DNA of 64,000 bases, from positions 9,045,501 to 9,109,500 of the forward strand of contig JAEOAD010000015.1 of NCBI GenBank assembly GCA_036365145.1. The letters run 5' to 3'. Source of the DNA: Orientallactaga sibirica. Taxonomy: Eukaryota > Chordata > Mammalia > Rodentia > Dipodidae. Positions within the stretch are counted from its first letter, which is position 1. The number at the start of each line of letters is the position of its first letter. This document shows, piece after piece, positions 36,215 to 47,709 of this stretch. Below the pieces are notes generated by a model, which saw only the letters and a program-made list of their open reading frames with translations, had not been told where the DNA came from and ran no database searches. Made by a program: the position numbers and the translations under genes.

Positions 36215-37195
36215 CCATAAATTCTCTAATTTTACTCCCATTTATCTGTCATCATTTAGGTCTCTACTACCTCACCTTCTCTGATTTGTATTCCATCAAT
36301 CACATTCTGTCATGTAAGTTGTCACTGTTTTTATCCATTCAAGAAATGTTCACTAGTCAACTTAACTTTACCTGTCATATTTATATAAACAGCCTTTCAT
36401 ACTACGCCCCTGTCCCTTATCAGTTCCTAGAAGTTCAAACTAATATAGTGGAAAGACTCACAGATACTGACACAGAAAATAATGATGACAGTAAATAAGC
36501 AAAGACTAGCAGTCACATTACAAAACCCCAAATTCAATTTAAAGGTCAAAACTAACCCAGAATAAGTTTTAGTAGAAGAGTGAAATTTGTCTGTATTCCT
36601 GATGTCCCTTTGTGAATGGCCACATTGTATAGTCATTGACCCAGCCAGGAATCTTTCCATCTATCATATTTCTATATCATTCTAATTCAAAAAAATCTAT
36701 TAAAAATAAGAAATTCTTCATATCTAAAGTCATCTTCTCTTGCCTGTTCTCCTCCCCTCCCTTCCTTTCCCCTTCTCCCCTCTTTCTCTACTTCACCAAC
36801 GTGTTTCCCATTGCTAGTAACTCTTCAATTAAAACTCCAATCTAAAGGGCACTTCATCTCAGTGTCTCTTTCATGGAGCAGCCTGTTCTCCTTCAGCAAA
36901 GCCTTTCTAAATTTCACTCTCCTACTATTGCTTGCTTGTAAAATTATGTAAAGAGCCCCACAATGGACTTTACCTGTGTCTTGCCTTAAATGCATTGTGT
37001 ACTGCCACCAAGACAATTTACCTATACCCTAAGTAAGGAATCTATCATTATTTATTTCTCTCTTTAAATCTTGTTAAAGGCTATTGGTAGCTTAGAGATT
37101 AATATGTTGATTATCAATGCTCATGCCACCTTCTGCTATTCTCTCTAACTCACTTTATTGTTAACTTTACCACTTTAAAAAAACTTTTTAAAAGT
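36215..37195. other. unique DNA, nothing recognised
   Basis: No supported gene or repeat. A pyrimidine-rich patch lies at 36740-36800. Confidence 0.45.
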
Positions 37196-37433
37196 TTTAA
37201 AAAATATTTTTATTTATTTACTTATTTGATAGAGGAAGAGGGAGAAAGAGAGAGACAGATGGAGAAAATGTGCATGCCAAGGCCTTCAGCCACTGCAAAT
37301 GAACTCCAGATACATTGTGCATCTGGCTGTGCCACACTGTGCATCTGGCTTATGTGGGTACTGGGGAATTGAACCTAGGTCCTTATGCTTCACAGGGCAG
37401 TGGCTTAAGCTCTAAGTCATCTCTCCTGCCCTT
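37196..37433 (-). mobile_element. B2-like SINE, type I variant, minus strand
   Basis: 'gccttcagccactgcaaatg', a duplicated 'tgtgcatctggct' (37315 and 37339) and 'taagtcatctctcctgccc'. The doubled segment marks the longer type I variant also seen at 28999. Confidence 0.9.
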
Positions 37434-37439
37434 ACAAAT

Positions 37440-37655
37440 ATTATATTACTTATTTATTTATTATTTATTTATTTATTTAAAAGAGGGTGGGTAGAGAGAG
37501 ACAATGGGTACAAGGGTACAACAGTGCCTCCAACCCCTGCAAATGAACCCCAGAAGAATGTTCTACTTGTGCATCTGGCTTACATGGGTCCTGGGAAATG
37601 GAATCTAGCTTCACAGACAACCACCTTAACTACTAAGCAATCTCTTCATCATAAC
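37440..37655 (-). mobile_element. B2-like SINE, type I, minus strand, next to the previous copy
   Basis: A (TTTA)n tail, 'gtgcctccaacccctgcaaa' and 'taagcaatctcttcatc'. More mutated than its neighbour. Confidence 0.85.
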
Positions 37656-37699
37656 TTTATCACTTTTAATACTCTTATTTTAATTATACAACATACTAG

Positions 37700-38440
37700 A
37701 TAATATAAATCCCAGTTTGACAATCCAGGCTCTCAGAAAAACAAACAATTATACCTGGAGCCTTCTTTCAACTCTGACCGTGGACAATTAAAAGTACAGT
37801 TTTGAGTTAATAACATCATGGTAAAAATCAGAAAACTTATAGAAATAAAACAGGAAATAAGACACAATGAATTAGAAAAGGCAACAAACAGATCATAGAC
37901 CCACAGGTGCACACATTTCTACTGGCATTATGTGACACTGAACATAAAACAAGTATATTTGATATAGTGCACAAGGAAACCTTAAATATTAAAAAATCAA
38001 AATACTGAGTACATTATATTTTGAGAGAGAGAGAGAGAGAATGGACTTGCCATTGGCCTCTCAGCTGCTATGAATGGATTCCAGAAATGTGCACCCACTT
38101 GTGGGCAAGTGCAGCATTGCATCCTTGTGTCACTTTGTGTCTGGCTAAATGTGGGACCTGGAGAATTGAATGGGCATCCTTAGGCTTCACAGGCAGGCAC
38201 CTTAACTGCTAAGCCATCTCGCCAGCCCTGAGCATTTTTTATAAAAAGCAAAATATATCTTCCAAAAATTAAAAAAAAGTAGAAAATTGGAAAATTATAC
38301 AATGGAAGAATTAAGGTTATAATTCAAGATTGAAGAAGTAATTTGTAAATTGCAAGATTTAGCTTAAATAGATGGAAAACAAGATAAAGACATTGGCAGA
38401 TAATAGTGAAGAATGAGAATATACCATATGTATTTGATTT
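37700..38440 (+). repeat. old L1 ORF2 fragment split by a B2-like SINE
   Basis: 'caattatacctggagccttc', 'cccacaggtgcacacatttc', 'acataaaacaagtatatttg' and, beyond the SINE, 'gtagaaaattggaaaattat' follow L1 endonuclease-region order. Strongly diverged. Confidence 0.45.
38012..38228 (-). mobile_element. B2-like SINE, type II, minus strand
   Basis: A (GA)n run at 38023-38040, 'ggcctctcagctgctatgaa', 'tgtgggcaagtgcagcattg' and 'taagccatctcgccagccc'. Confidence 0.93.
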
Positions 38441-38445
38441 GGGTA

Positions 38446-38890
38446 TTGTGATGGGGTTAAGGTGTTGTCAAGTTGATCTCTTTAGTAATCCACCGAAATC
38501 CCTTTTGGGTGGTTCCCTGAGGTTGCTTCCAAGAAGGATTAACTGAAGGAGGAAGTTCTTCCCCCAGAGTGAGCCCTTCCCCCAGAGTGGGGACTTTATA
38601 TAACGAAGCTCTTCCTTCCACGTAGCTGCCAGAGCTGCTTGTGCCTTTCAGCATAGACTGAAGACCTGTATCAAGTGAAGACCCATGTGGATTGAAAACC
38701 AGCAGCTCTTTGGGAAGCCCTCAGGCCTTCAGTGCCAGATTGGGACTGCTGAGGCATCTGACCATGTGGTTCCTTGATTCTCTGGCCTACAGCTGCTATT
38801 GGACTACTGTAAGCTAATCCAATAAATTCTCTTTTTAATATAATTCATTCTAGCAGTTCTGTTTCTCTAGAGAACCGTGACTAATGCAGG
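38446..38890 (-). repeat. medium interspersed repeat X, opposite-orientation copy
   Basis: Reverse-complement counterpart of 8380-8910: 'gtgatggggttaagg' at its left end and 'gttctgtttctctagagaac' at its right end. It includes a doubled 'cccccagagtg' near 38561 and 38580. Confidence 0.5.
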
Positions 38891-38899
38891 TGTAATATG

Positions 38900-39629
38900 A
38901 GAATAGATAAAAATCTAAAGGAACTATATTTTAGAAGAAATGGCTGAGAATATTCTAGAAATCAGTGAAAATCAGCTTCAGGAAAAATCATATCTATTTT
39001 TATTTTAATGTATTTTTAATACCAACAAGAAAAGCATGACTATAGAAAGAGCATAGTAGAAATAGATGACTTAGACAATTTAGTGAATGCTAATTTCTGA
39101 ATTTTAACAACAAAAACCATAGTAAACTATATTCAAATATCCAAAGTCTGATAGGCAGTAATTGTAGAGTTATATACACAGTGTGTATGTCTTTCAAGAA
39201 TAAAGTATAATGACTACCTTCTCCAACAAACAAAATTATGAATTTTCTATTAACCCTCTCATCTACTCCAGGTGGTGCTATTAATTGGTATGACTGACTC
39301 AGTCTAGCACAGTAGAACATGCAGACATTTCTGAGCCCAAATTTTACTTGTCTATATACTCCATGGGTAGGAAAAAATATCTTATTTAACTATATCAAGA
39401 AAGATGTAGCAACACTATAGGTGATATCCCCACAGTGGAGGCAATATAAATATACAATCAATAAGGTAGATAAACATATGACACAATCATAGCCACATTA
39501 AAAATTGAAACAAAAAGTGTAACCAAGAATATGTGGTAAGATTTCATTCATACAAATTTTCAAACATGATGAACAACTGAGTATCTTACTAGAGATGGGA
39601 ATATGTGCACAATAAGAAAAAAAAAAAAA
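38900..39629. other. unique or very old sequence
   Basis: AT-rich. Phrases such as 'agaagaaatggctgagaata' hint at old L1 but are not enough for a call. Confidence 0.35.
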
Positions 39630-39684
39630 GAGGTCTTCTGGTTAAGATGGTGGCATAGGAACCACACAAAAACATCCTAGGGGG

Positions 39685-39720
<36 letters not shown>

Positions 39721-40995
39721 AGCAAAATAAAAAGTGAGGTGTATAGTAAATTATCAACCACAGCAGAGAAGTAGGAGAGATCCAGAGCTTCTAGCAGCTC
39801 CAGCAGTGACTGCAAGTTCCATGCTGCCACAGGTGCCAGGCTCCACCTGAGCTGCAGGGGGAAAAATAAATAAACAAGAGGTGAGGAGATTTTCCACTGG
39901 CACCATCCTCCTGGAAAACTTGAGAAACATGGAAGGAGGACAGCAGAGACCAATGGAGCAACTTGTGAGGAAGAAGATTGTGAGGACCAATGAGCAGACT
40001 TCAGCCTCCATCTACAGCTTCCCCTCTCCCACTGCCAGCACAAATGCCAGCAAGCACCAGACACCTGGGGAAGAGATCTCACCTACACAGCACCTGGCAC
40101 TATCAGAACAGTGATCCACAGACTCAGCCAACCTTCCTGAGCCCACAGCACAGCAAAGAGGGACCCGAGTGGCCATGAAGCATAGCTGAGACCAAAGCCA
40201 TCCCAAAAGGTAACTGGGATTACACCAAGTCAGTACCCACCAAATAAGTCTGGTATATGGGCTTGCATCAGAAGGGCTAATAGCACCATCGGTGTCAGGG
40301 TAAATTATATGCTAAATCTGATGGATGGTTGGATTTGACATTCTTAAATAAGCTATATTTCACTGTCCTGCCCCTGAACAGGGATACAGCCCAAGAGGCC
40401 AGTGTCCCTGGCCTAACCTTTCTGAGCTTTTGCTCCTTCTCTGTGGTCCCACCCCTGAGCAGGGATATAGCCCAACAGGCCAGTGTCCCTGCCCTAGCCC
40501 TTCTGAGCCTCTTGGGTGTCCTCAGTCCCATTCTGTGGTCCTGTCCCCAAACAGGGATACAGGCCAGCAGGCCAGTGTCCCCACCCTACCCCTTCTGATC
40601 CCTGTGTGGGACCACAAATTCTAATGCTCAGGCACATTCAGGAACAGGGACCCAGGCCAGTAGGCCAGTTTCTCTGCCCTAGCCTTTCTGAGCCCCATGG
40701 CACTCAACATTGACTCCCCCATCCCCAAACAGGGAGCCAAGCTGCCACCCCAGGTTCTCTGAAATCCTTAGGCAATTACACACTGCTGACTCCTCCCACC
40801 AGCTAACAGGGACTGTCCCTGCCCAAGCCTTTCTAAGCCCCATGCACACTAACCACTGCACTCCTATCCCCAAACAGGGATGCAGGCCCCCACCCCAGCC
40901 TCTCTGAAATCCTCAGGCAATTGCCCTTAAACTCACTGTGGCCCCTCCACCCCAGGCCAGCAGGCTAGCATCCCACACCCTAGGCTTTCTGTACC
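39630..40995 (+). repeat. L1 5' UTR with 35-base poly-A and degenerate tandem units
   Basis: A run of 35 A lies at 39685-39719. From about 40368 to 40920 a unit of the form 'ccc-c-aacagggatacag', 'gccagtgtccctg', 'ccctagccttctgagc' recurs about six times with spacing of roughly 70-120 bases. L1 5' UTRs hold the internal RNA polymerase II promoter, so this block is the candidate promoter. Minus frames here are only shadows. Confidence 0.7.
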
Positions 40996-40998
40996 ATT

Positions 40999-42095
40999 GT
41001 GATGGGCAGACCACGGAGAAAAAGAAATAGCATGAAAAATCAGATGCAAGTAAATCCAGTTAGATTGCCCAGTCCCACAATGGATGTCTCTAATGAAAAC
41101 ACAGAAGAGACAATGGGATCAGAACCCCAAAATGAAGAGACAAGCTATGCAACCCTAGCCAAGACAATAGCAGAACTTGCAGAAACTCAACAAAGAGCCA
41201 GTAATTGTATGAATGGTGTCCTTGCTAGATTAGACCTTATAGAAAAGAACCAGGAAGGGTTCCAAAAATAGTTGAATGACCTGAAAGAGAATGGGGAAAA
41301 AAAAAAAAAGAGGAGCTCACTAATCAACTGGCTAAGCTCAATGGAGACATTAAAAAATGCAGGGATGAAAACCAAGAAGCATTAAGAAAACCAGAAAATG
41401 ATGTGAAAAAGGAACTTGACAGAGGGATGGGAACTACACAGAAAAAAGCAGTAGAGTATATGAACCAAATTGTACAAGCCCAAAACTCTATAAAAGCTCT
41501 CAAGAATAGAGTCAGCCAAGTGGAAGATAGAAACTCAGAACTGGAAGACAAAACAGAAGAAACAGTTCACACATCCAAAAGTTTCAATAAGTTCAAAAAT
41601 GTCTGTGAACAGAATATGAGAGAAATGTGGGACACACTTAAGCACCCAAACATTTGAATCATAGGTATACTAGAAGGGGAAGAAATTCAGACCAGAGGCA
41701 TGGAAAACCTATTCAACAAAATTATTAAAAGAAAACTTTCCCATTCTCTCAAAAGAAAGTCCCATCAAGATGCAAGAAGCAAGCAGAACTGCAAACAGAC
41801 TGGACCAAATGAGAAATTCTCCAAGACATATTATCATTAAGACTCTAAATATCAAGCATAAAGAGAAAGTCCTAAAAGCAGTTAGGGAGAAACAACACAT
41901 TACCTATAAAGGAAACCCCATCAGAATTACTTCAGACTTCTCAATGGAAACCCTAAAAGCCAGAAGAGCCTGGAATGGAACTCTGCTCTAAGAACTTATG
42001 GCTTCCAACCCAAACTACTCTACCCAGCAAAAGTATCCCTCACAATAGATGGTGAAAGAAAAACTTTCCACAATAAAAGTCAGTGATACAACTTT
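40999..42095 (+). pseudogene. L1 ORF1 relic
   Basis: ORF1p is the L1 RNA-binding chaperone. The likely start is ATG at 40999, followed by a basic segment (RPRRKRN) and a coiled-coil region with heptad-like text to about 41600. The RRM and C-terminal pieces follow (NMREMWDTLKHPN; LDQMRNSPRHIIIKTLN at about 41800; RITSDFSMETLKARRAW at about 41930). It is broken by a stop at 41269, a frameshift near an A-run at 41297, and later stops. Confidence 0.88.
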
Positions 42096-42289
42096 ATGAA
42101 CACAAAGCCAAACCTACAGAAAGTACTACAGGGAATTCTACACACAGAAGAAGCAAATAACCAACCACAAGTGCCCACAAGAAGTAGATCACAGTAACCA
42201 AACCACAAGAAGGCACAACAACTACAAAGACCAAGAAAACAACAAACCACATAAATCACCACAATACAGCAGGTATTAAATAAACCTCA

Positions 42290-45200
42290 CAGTTATTACC
42301 CTAAATATTAATGGCCTTAATTCACCCATCAAGAGACATAAGCTAACAGGGTGGACCAGAAGCTTAGACCCCTCGATCTTCTGTCTTCAAGAAACCCACC
42401 TCACCACTAAAGACAGACACCTCTTCAGGGTGAAAGGATGGAAAATGATATTCCAAGCAAATGGAAACAAGAAACAAGCAGGTGTAGCTATACTTATATC
42501 AGATAAAATAGACTTCAAACAAAAAGTAATCAAAAAAGACAAAGAAGGCCACTTGCTCATCAAGGGAACAATCCAACAAGAGGATATCACAATCATCAAT
42601 CTTTATGCACCAAACACAGGTGCACCACAATTCATAAAACAAAATCTACTGGACAAACAAAATAGAAATAACCACCAAGACCATCATAGTTGGGGACTTC
42701 AATACACCACTATCAGCAATAGACAGATCATCCAAACAGAAAATTAACAAGGAAGTAAGAGAGCTCAACAACACCATAAATCAATTAGACATCTATAGAA
42801 CATTCTACCCAAAACCACAGATTACACATTCTTCTCAGCAGCCCATGGAACCTTCCCTAAAACAGATCAGATACTGGGTCATAAAGTCTGCCTACATATA
42901 TTTAGGAGGATTGAAATAATTTCCTGCATGATATCAGATCACAATGCTGTATTGCTAGAAATTAAAAACAAAAGTTGATCAGGAACCCAACCAGCTCCTG
43001 GAAACTGAACAACACACTCTTAAACAATAAATGGGTAGTGGAAGAAATAAAAAATGAAATTGCAAAATTTCTGGAAATGAATGACAATGAGAACTCATCA
43101 TACCAAAACTTACAGGACACAATGAAGGATGTCCTCAGGGGAAAATTCATTGAGCTAAATGCCTTCATAACAAAGACAGAGAGATCCCAAATCAACAACC
43201 TAACCATCCACCTAAAGGCATTGGAAAAACAAGAGGTATCCAACCCAAAAAGCTCCAGAAAGAAAGAAATAATTAAGATCAGAGCAGAAATTAATGAATT
43301 GGAAACTAAGAAGACAATTAAGAGAATGGATCAAACAAAGAGCTGGTTCTTTGAAAAAATTAAACAAAATTCATAAACCCCTGGCCAAACTGATCAAGCA
43401 GAAAAGGAGAAAACTCAAATTAACAAAATCAGAAATGAAAAAGGGGAGATCACAACAGGCATCAGTGAAATTGGCAGAATCATCAGGACTTACTTCAAAA
43501 ACCTCTGCTCCACAAAACTGGATAATATGGAAGAAATGAATGAATTCCTGGACACAGACCACCTACAAAAGCTAAACTCACAGCATATTAATTTCCTAAA
43601 CAAGCCTATCACAGCCATCAAAATTGAAAGGGTAATCAAAAACCTCCCTAAAAAGAAGAGTCCAGGACCAGATGGCTTCTCAGCTGAATTCTATCAAACC
43701 TTCACAATTTTTCTCAAACTGTACCACACAATTGGAGAACAGGGAAAGATCCTCAGCTCCTTCTATGAAGCTAGCATCACCCTAATTCCAAAACCAGGCA
43801 GATATGCCACAAGAAAAGAAAATTATAGACCTATTTCCCTGATGAACATAGAAGCAAAGATCCTGAACAAAATCCTTGAAACCCACCCCAAAATAAAATA
43901 CCTTGTAATAACATTAACCAAGGAGGTAAAAGACCTTTACAATGAAAACATAAAAACACTCAAGAAAGAAACTGAGGAGGACTTGAGAAAATGGAAAGAT
44001 CTCCCATGCTCCTGGATAGGGAGAATTAACTATGAAACTGGCAATCTTACCAAAAGCAATATACAGATTTAATGCAATACCAATAAAAATCTCATCATCT
44101 TTCTTCAGAAAGATAGAAAAAAATGATCTCAAAATACATATGGAATGGCAGAAGGCCTTGGATATCCAAGCATATCCTCAGCAAAAGAAATATCTCTGGA
44201 AACATCACAATACCTGATCTTAAGCTATACTACAAAGCCATAGTAATAAAAACAACATTGTAATGGCATAAAAACAGGATGATAGACCAATGGACAGAAT
44301 CGAGGATCCAGACTTTGGGTCAAGTAACTACAGCCACTTGATATTTGACAAAGGCTCCAACAAATGTAGACTGGAAAAAAGACAGCATCTGTAACAATGG
44401 TGCTGGACAACCATATGCAAGAAAATGAAACTAGATCCACACATCTCACCATGCACAAAAATCAAGTCCAAATGGAACAAAGACTTCAATATAAGACCAC
44501 AAACATAGCTATTACTGGAAGAAAAAGTAGGAGGAACTTACCATGATATAGAAGTGGGAAAAGACTTCCTGAACAAATCCCCAGTAGTTCAGGAAATTAA
44601 ACAATCACTCAATCATTGGGATCTCATGAAGCTGAAAAGCTTTTTCATCAATAAAAATGCAACCAGCAAAACCAATAGATTACCAATAGGATGGGAGAAA
44701 ATTTTTGCTGGATACACATTGGACAGAGGCCTAATTTCTAAAATCTGCAAAGAACAAAAGAACCTTAACATTAAAAAAGTCTAACAACCTACTCACAAAA
44801 TGTGTCAGAGAACTGCACAGGGAATTGTCAGAGGAAGAAATACAAATGGCAAACACACACTTAAGAAAATGTTCAAATTAAGAAAATGTTCAACATCCCT
44901 AATCATCAGGACAATTCAAATTAAAACATCTGAGATTCCAACTTACCAGAGTGAGGACAGCAAACAAAATTCTTGGAAGAGGGGCAGAAAGAATGTTAGA
45001 GCCACAAGTTGGGGCATTATACACAGAGACTTGGCCTACACCCCCCCAGAACACTTGACTACCCCTGCAATCCATGACCCACATTCCCCATTGATGAGGG
45101 TCCCTTTGGAAGAGGGAGGACAGGGAGGAGGATAAGGGAGCCAACACTATGAATGTAAAATCAGAATAATATAAATAAAAATAAATTATAAAACAAATCT

Positions 45201-45595
45201 AATGACAACAAATGCTGGCAAGGTGTGGAGGAATAGGAACCCTCATCCACTGTTGGTGGAAATGTAAGCTGGTATCATAACTATGGAAAGCAATATGGAG
45301 ACTCCTAAAAAGGATGACTATAGAGATACCAACAGACCCAGTTATCCCCTTACTGGGCATTTGCCCTAAATGTTCCAAGCCTCAGTGCAGAGATATTTGC
45401 TCAACCATGTTTATAGCTGCTCAATTCATAATAGCTAAGAGCTGGAATCAACCCAGATGTCCATCATTAGACGAATGGATAACTAAGATGTGGTATATCT
45501 ACACAGCAGTAAGAAAAAATGACACAAAACAATTTGAAGAAAAATTGTCAAACTTGGAACAGATCATTCTTAGAGAACTCACCCAATCATAGAAA
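42290..45595 (+). pseudogene. L1 ORF2 relic lacking the reverse transcriptase core
   Basis: The endonuclease begins with 'LNINGLNSPIKRHKL' (about 42303) and includes FCLQETHL at about 42383, with the catalytic Glu of the APE-type nuclease, and IINLYAPNTGAPQF at about 42592. The linker runs to about 43520. The reverse transcriptase starts (KKKSPGPDGFSAEFYQTF, 43650) and reaches KILNKIL at about 43876. It then jumps to PKIKYLVITLTKEVKDLY, which is thumb-side sequence. The segment that should hold the catalytic Asp-Asp motif is therefore deleted. The C-terminal region with 'CPSLDEWI' ends about 45590. Confidence 0.9.
44971..45185 (+). mobile_element. nested L1 3' end inside L1 insertion 2
   Basis: Between two parts of ORF2 that should be contiguous lies text matching the L1 3' UTR end at 46820-47020: 'gttagagccacaagttgggg', 'cattatacacagagac' and an 'aataaaaataaatta' tail. 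Possible 7-bp flanks 'aaacaaa' (about 44964 and 45191) are weak. It is best read as a 5'-truncated second L1 insertion. Confidence 0.75.
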
Positions 45596-45599
45596 GATA

Positions 45600-47030
45600 A
45601 TCTGTGCATGGTCTCAGTCATCTGTGGCTCCTAACTTGTATTTTCCCGAGATGCTGACACACCTAACAAACATCTCAAGGACTGGACAATAGGGATGGTG
45701 GGGTGGGAGGGCAGGGAAAAGTTGGGTGGGAGGGGACCAAAAACTGGACCCAAATGGAAATGGTACCATAAAATCCTATATCCTGAAAGACATTCTAATT
45801 CTACATTAGGTGCTTGGAGATAACACCTGAATCACAGGGGCTTGGAGAGGGTATGATGAAGACTAACTTCAATTTTCTCCTGCTTCTCTATCACTTCCTC
45901 TTCTCTCTCTTCTCTCTTACTCTTTCATGTTACCTATACTTTTTCTTCCTTCTTTTCCCTTGGCACTAACCTATAACTCCCAATACCAGTATGTGGTTAA
46001 CATTCACAATGAGCTGTTGATCAGTGAGACCTACAAGGTTTCCTAAAATAAGACAGATATACATCAGAGTACTTGATGACCCACCAAAGGTCAGACCCTA
46101 CTGCTGAAGACACCATATTCTGTTCAGACAGAACATGGAGAGACCTGGCTGGAATCTGGAAGAGAGTCGGTCCCCAGATAGCTTGTCTAGTGCCAGAAGG
46201 TGCTACATAAGTGACTGGAGGAAAATGACCAACATCTGTTTAAGCAACTTGTGGTCTAAGCTATTCAGCAGCAAACAACCTGACGTGATGCTCACACAAG
46301 TGTAATAGTGGCACATAGCCATGGTGCCTCACCAACTGCTCTAGATTTGGCTAATAGATCTGCTCAGTGGAATGGAACCCATACCTGGTAACGGCAAACA
46401 AGTCAGAACTATATCCAAAAATGAACCTGCTCTTCAATATCAAGCTCCCATCAATAGTGGGATGCAAGAGGGCCAACACCTATTAAATTATCTCTACCAT
46501 AATAATGGTTATCCATGTATCTTACACTGACATCACTCTCTGTTGGAGAATCTGCTTCTCTCTTTCAGATGGACACATAACCTGAGGAGAGAATCAGCCC
46601 ATTGCACCTCAACAGGGCACCAGCTGAAGCCATTAGTCATAGAGGAAATGAGCAAGAGTGCTGCTTTATTGGTGAACCTGCTACCATCACAAGGGTGAAG
46701 GAGATAGACACAAAGAGCACTCAACCCCTACCAAATGAGATACCCAGAGACACAGAGATTCACAAAACCTCATCACTGAAATAAAACTAAAATGAACCCA
46801 ACATGGCTCAGGGAAATTCATGGAAGAGGGGGTGGAAAGATTGTTAGAGCCATGAGTTGGGTCATTATACACAGAGTCTGCCTCTCCCACATAACTGATT
46901 GCTACTCCCATAAGGCAAGACCCACATTACCCATGGGGGGGAGGACAGGGAGAAGGCTAACAATGGTACCAGTATCACTGTATATATACTATATACATAA
47001 CTAATAAAAATATGTTAAAAGAAAAGGAAA
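45600..47030 (+). repeat. L1 3' UTR of insertion 2
   Basis: Blocks shared with the 3' UTR at 12900-14292 occur in the same order: a CT-rich run, 'cacaatgagctgttgatcag', 'caacctgacgtgatgctcac', 'gttggagaatctgcttctct' and 'aaagattgttagagcca'. The tail is A-rich with GGAAAAG interruptions. Confidence 0.85.
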
Positions 47031-47369
47031 AGAAAATGTCAGAGATGAGCATAAACTTGATGGAAGTCAGTTTTCAAAGATTTGTAACTTCCATGTAAAA
47101 GCCAAAGGGAAATGTTTTATTCATATGAATACATTTATAACTATATGTTCTTACACAAGTGGATGTAAAGTATACTGATTTGAGAAAGCACAAAAAAGTA
47201 AAAAGTAACAGAAACTTTAAAAAAAAAAAAAAAAAGAGAATAAGGAGAATGATACCTCTAAAATATTATGACAATGTTCTCTTAGTGGAATGAGAAGGTG
47301 GCAGGAACAGGATGAAAAAAAAAAAAACATGGGATCTGAAAATATGACAACTTTGTAAATGTAGCATAA

Positions 47370-47575
47370 AGGCTGAAGAGATGACTCAGCAATTAAGTTA
47401 CTGGCCTGTAAAGCCTACTGACCCAGGTTCTATGTACCATTTAATGCCAGATGTACAAGGTAGAACATGCATCTGAAGTTTGTTCGTAGTCACTAGAGGT
47501 CCTGGCACACCCATTTTCTCTCTCTCTCTCTCTTTCTATCTCTCCTCTTGCAAATAAATTAATTAATTAAACATT
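47370..47575 (+). mobile_element. B2-like SINE, type I
   Basis: 'aggctgaagagatgactcag', 'gccagatgtacaaggtagaa' and a (CT)n tract followed by 'caaataaattaattaattaa'. It is the only tRNA-type SINE in the right 25 kb. Confidence 0.9.
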
Positions 47576-47654
47576 TTAAATGTACCATGGGATATAAAGT
47601 CCTGGTATAGATATTCCTTATAAAATATCTATGTTTTATAAATATTGATGTATA

Positions 47655-47655
47655 C

Positions 47656-47686
<31 letters not shown>

Positions 47687-47702
47687 TATATATATATATA
47701 TG
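47655..47702 (+). repeat. (CA)n(TA)n microsatellite
   Basis: A compound CA then TA dinucleotide run, interrupted by single changes. Confidence 0.9.
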
Positions 47703-47709
47703 TATGTAT

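Larger units (their letters stand above)
39630..47030 (+). mobile_element. L1 insertion 2, long but broken, about 7.4 kb
   Basis: This is the most complete L1 here: 5' end from 'gaggtcttctggttaagatg', GC-rich 5' UTR, ORF1 relic, ORF2 relic and 3' UTR ending 'acataactaataaaaatatg' with an A-rich tail. Stops and an internal ORF2 deletion make it inactive. An L1 3' end has inserted into it at about 44971-45185. No convincing target duplication could be seen, because both flanks are A-rich. Confidence 0.88.

Noticed and set aside
37300..37355. Repeated 'tgtgcatctggct' units as a CRISPR-like array
   Set aside because: Only two copies, inside a SINE, in a mammalian genome.
39642..40082. 146-codon minus-strand open frame
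   Set aside because: It is the antisense of the L1 5' UTR including its poly-A run (poly-Phe in translation).
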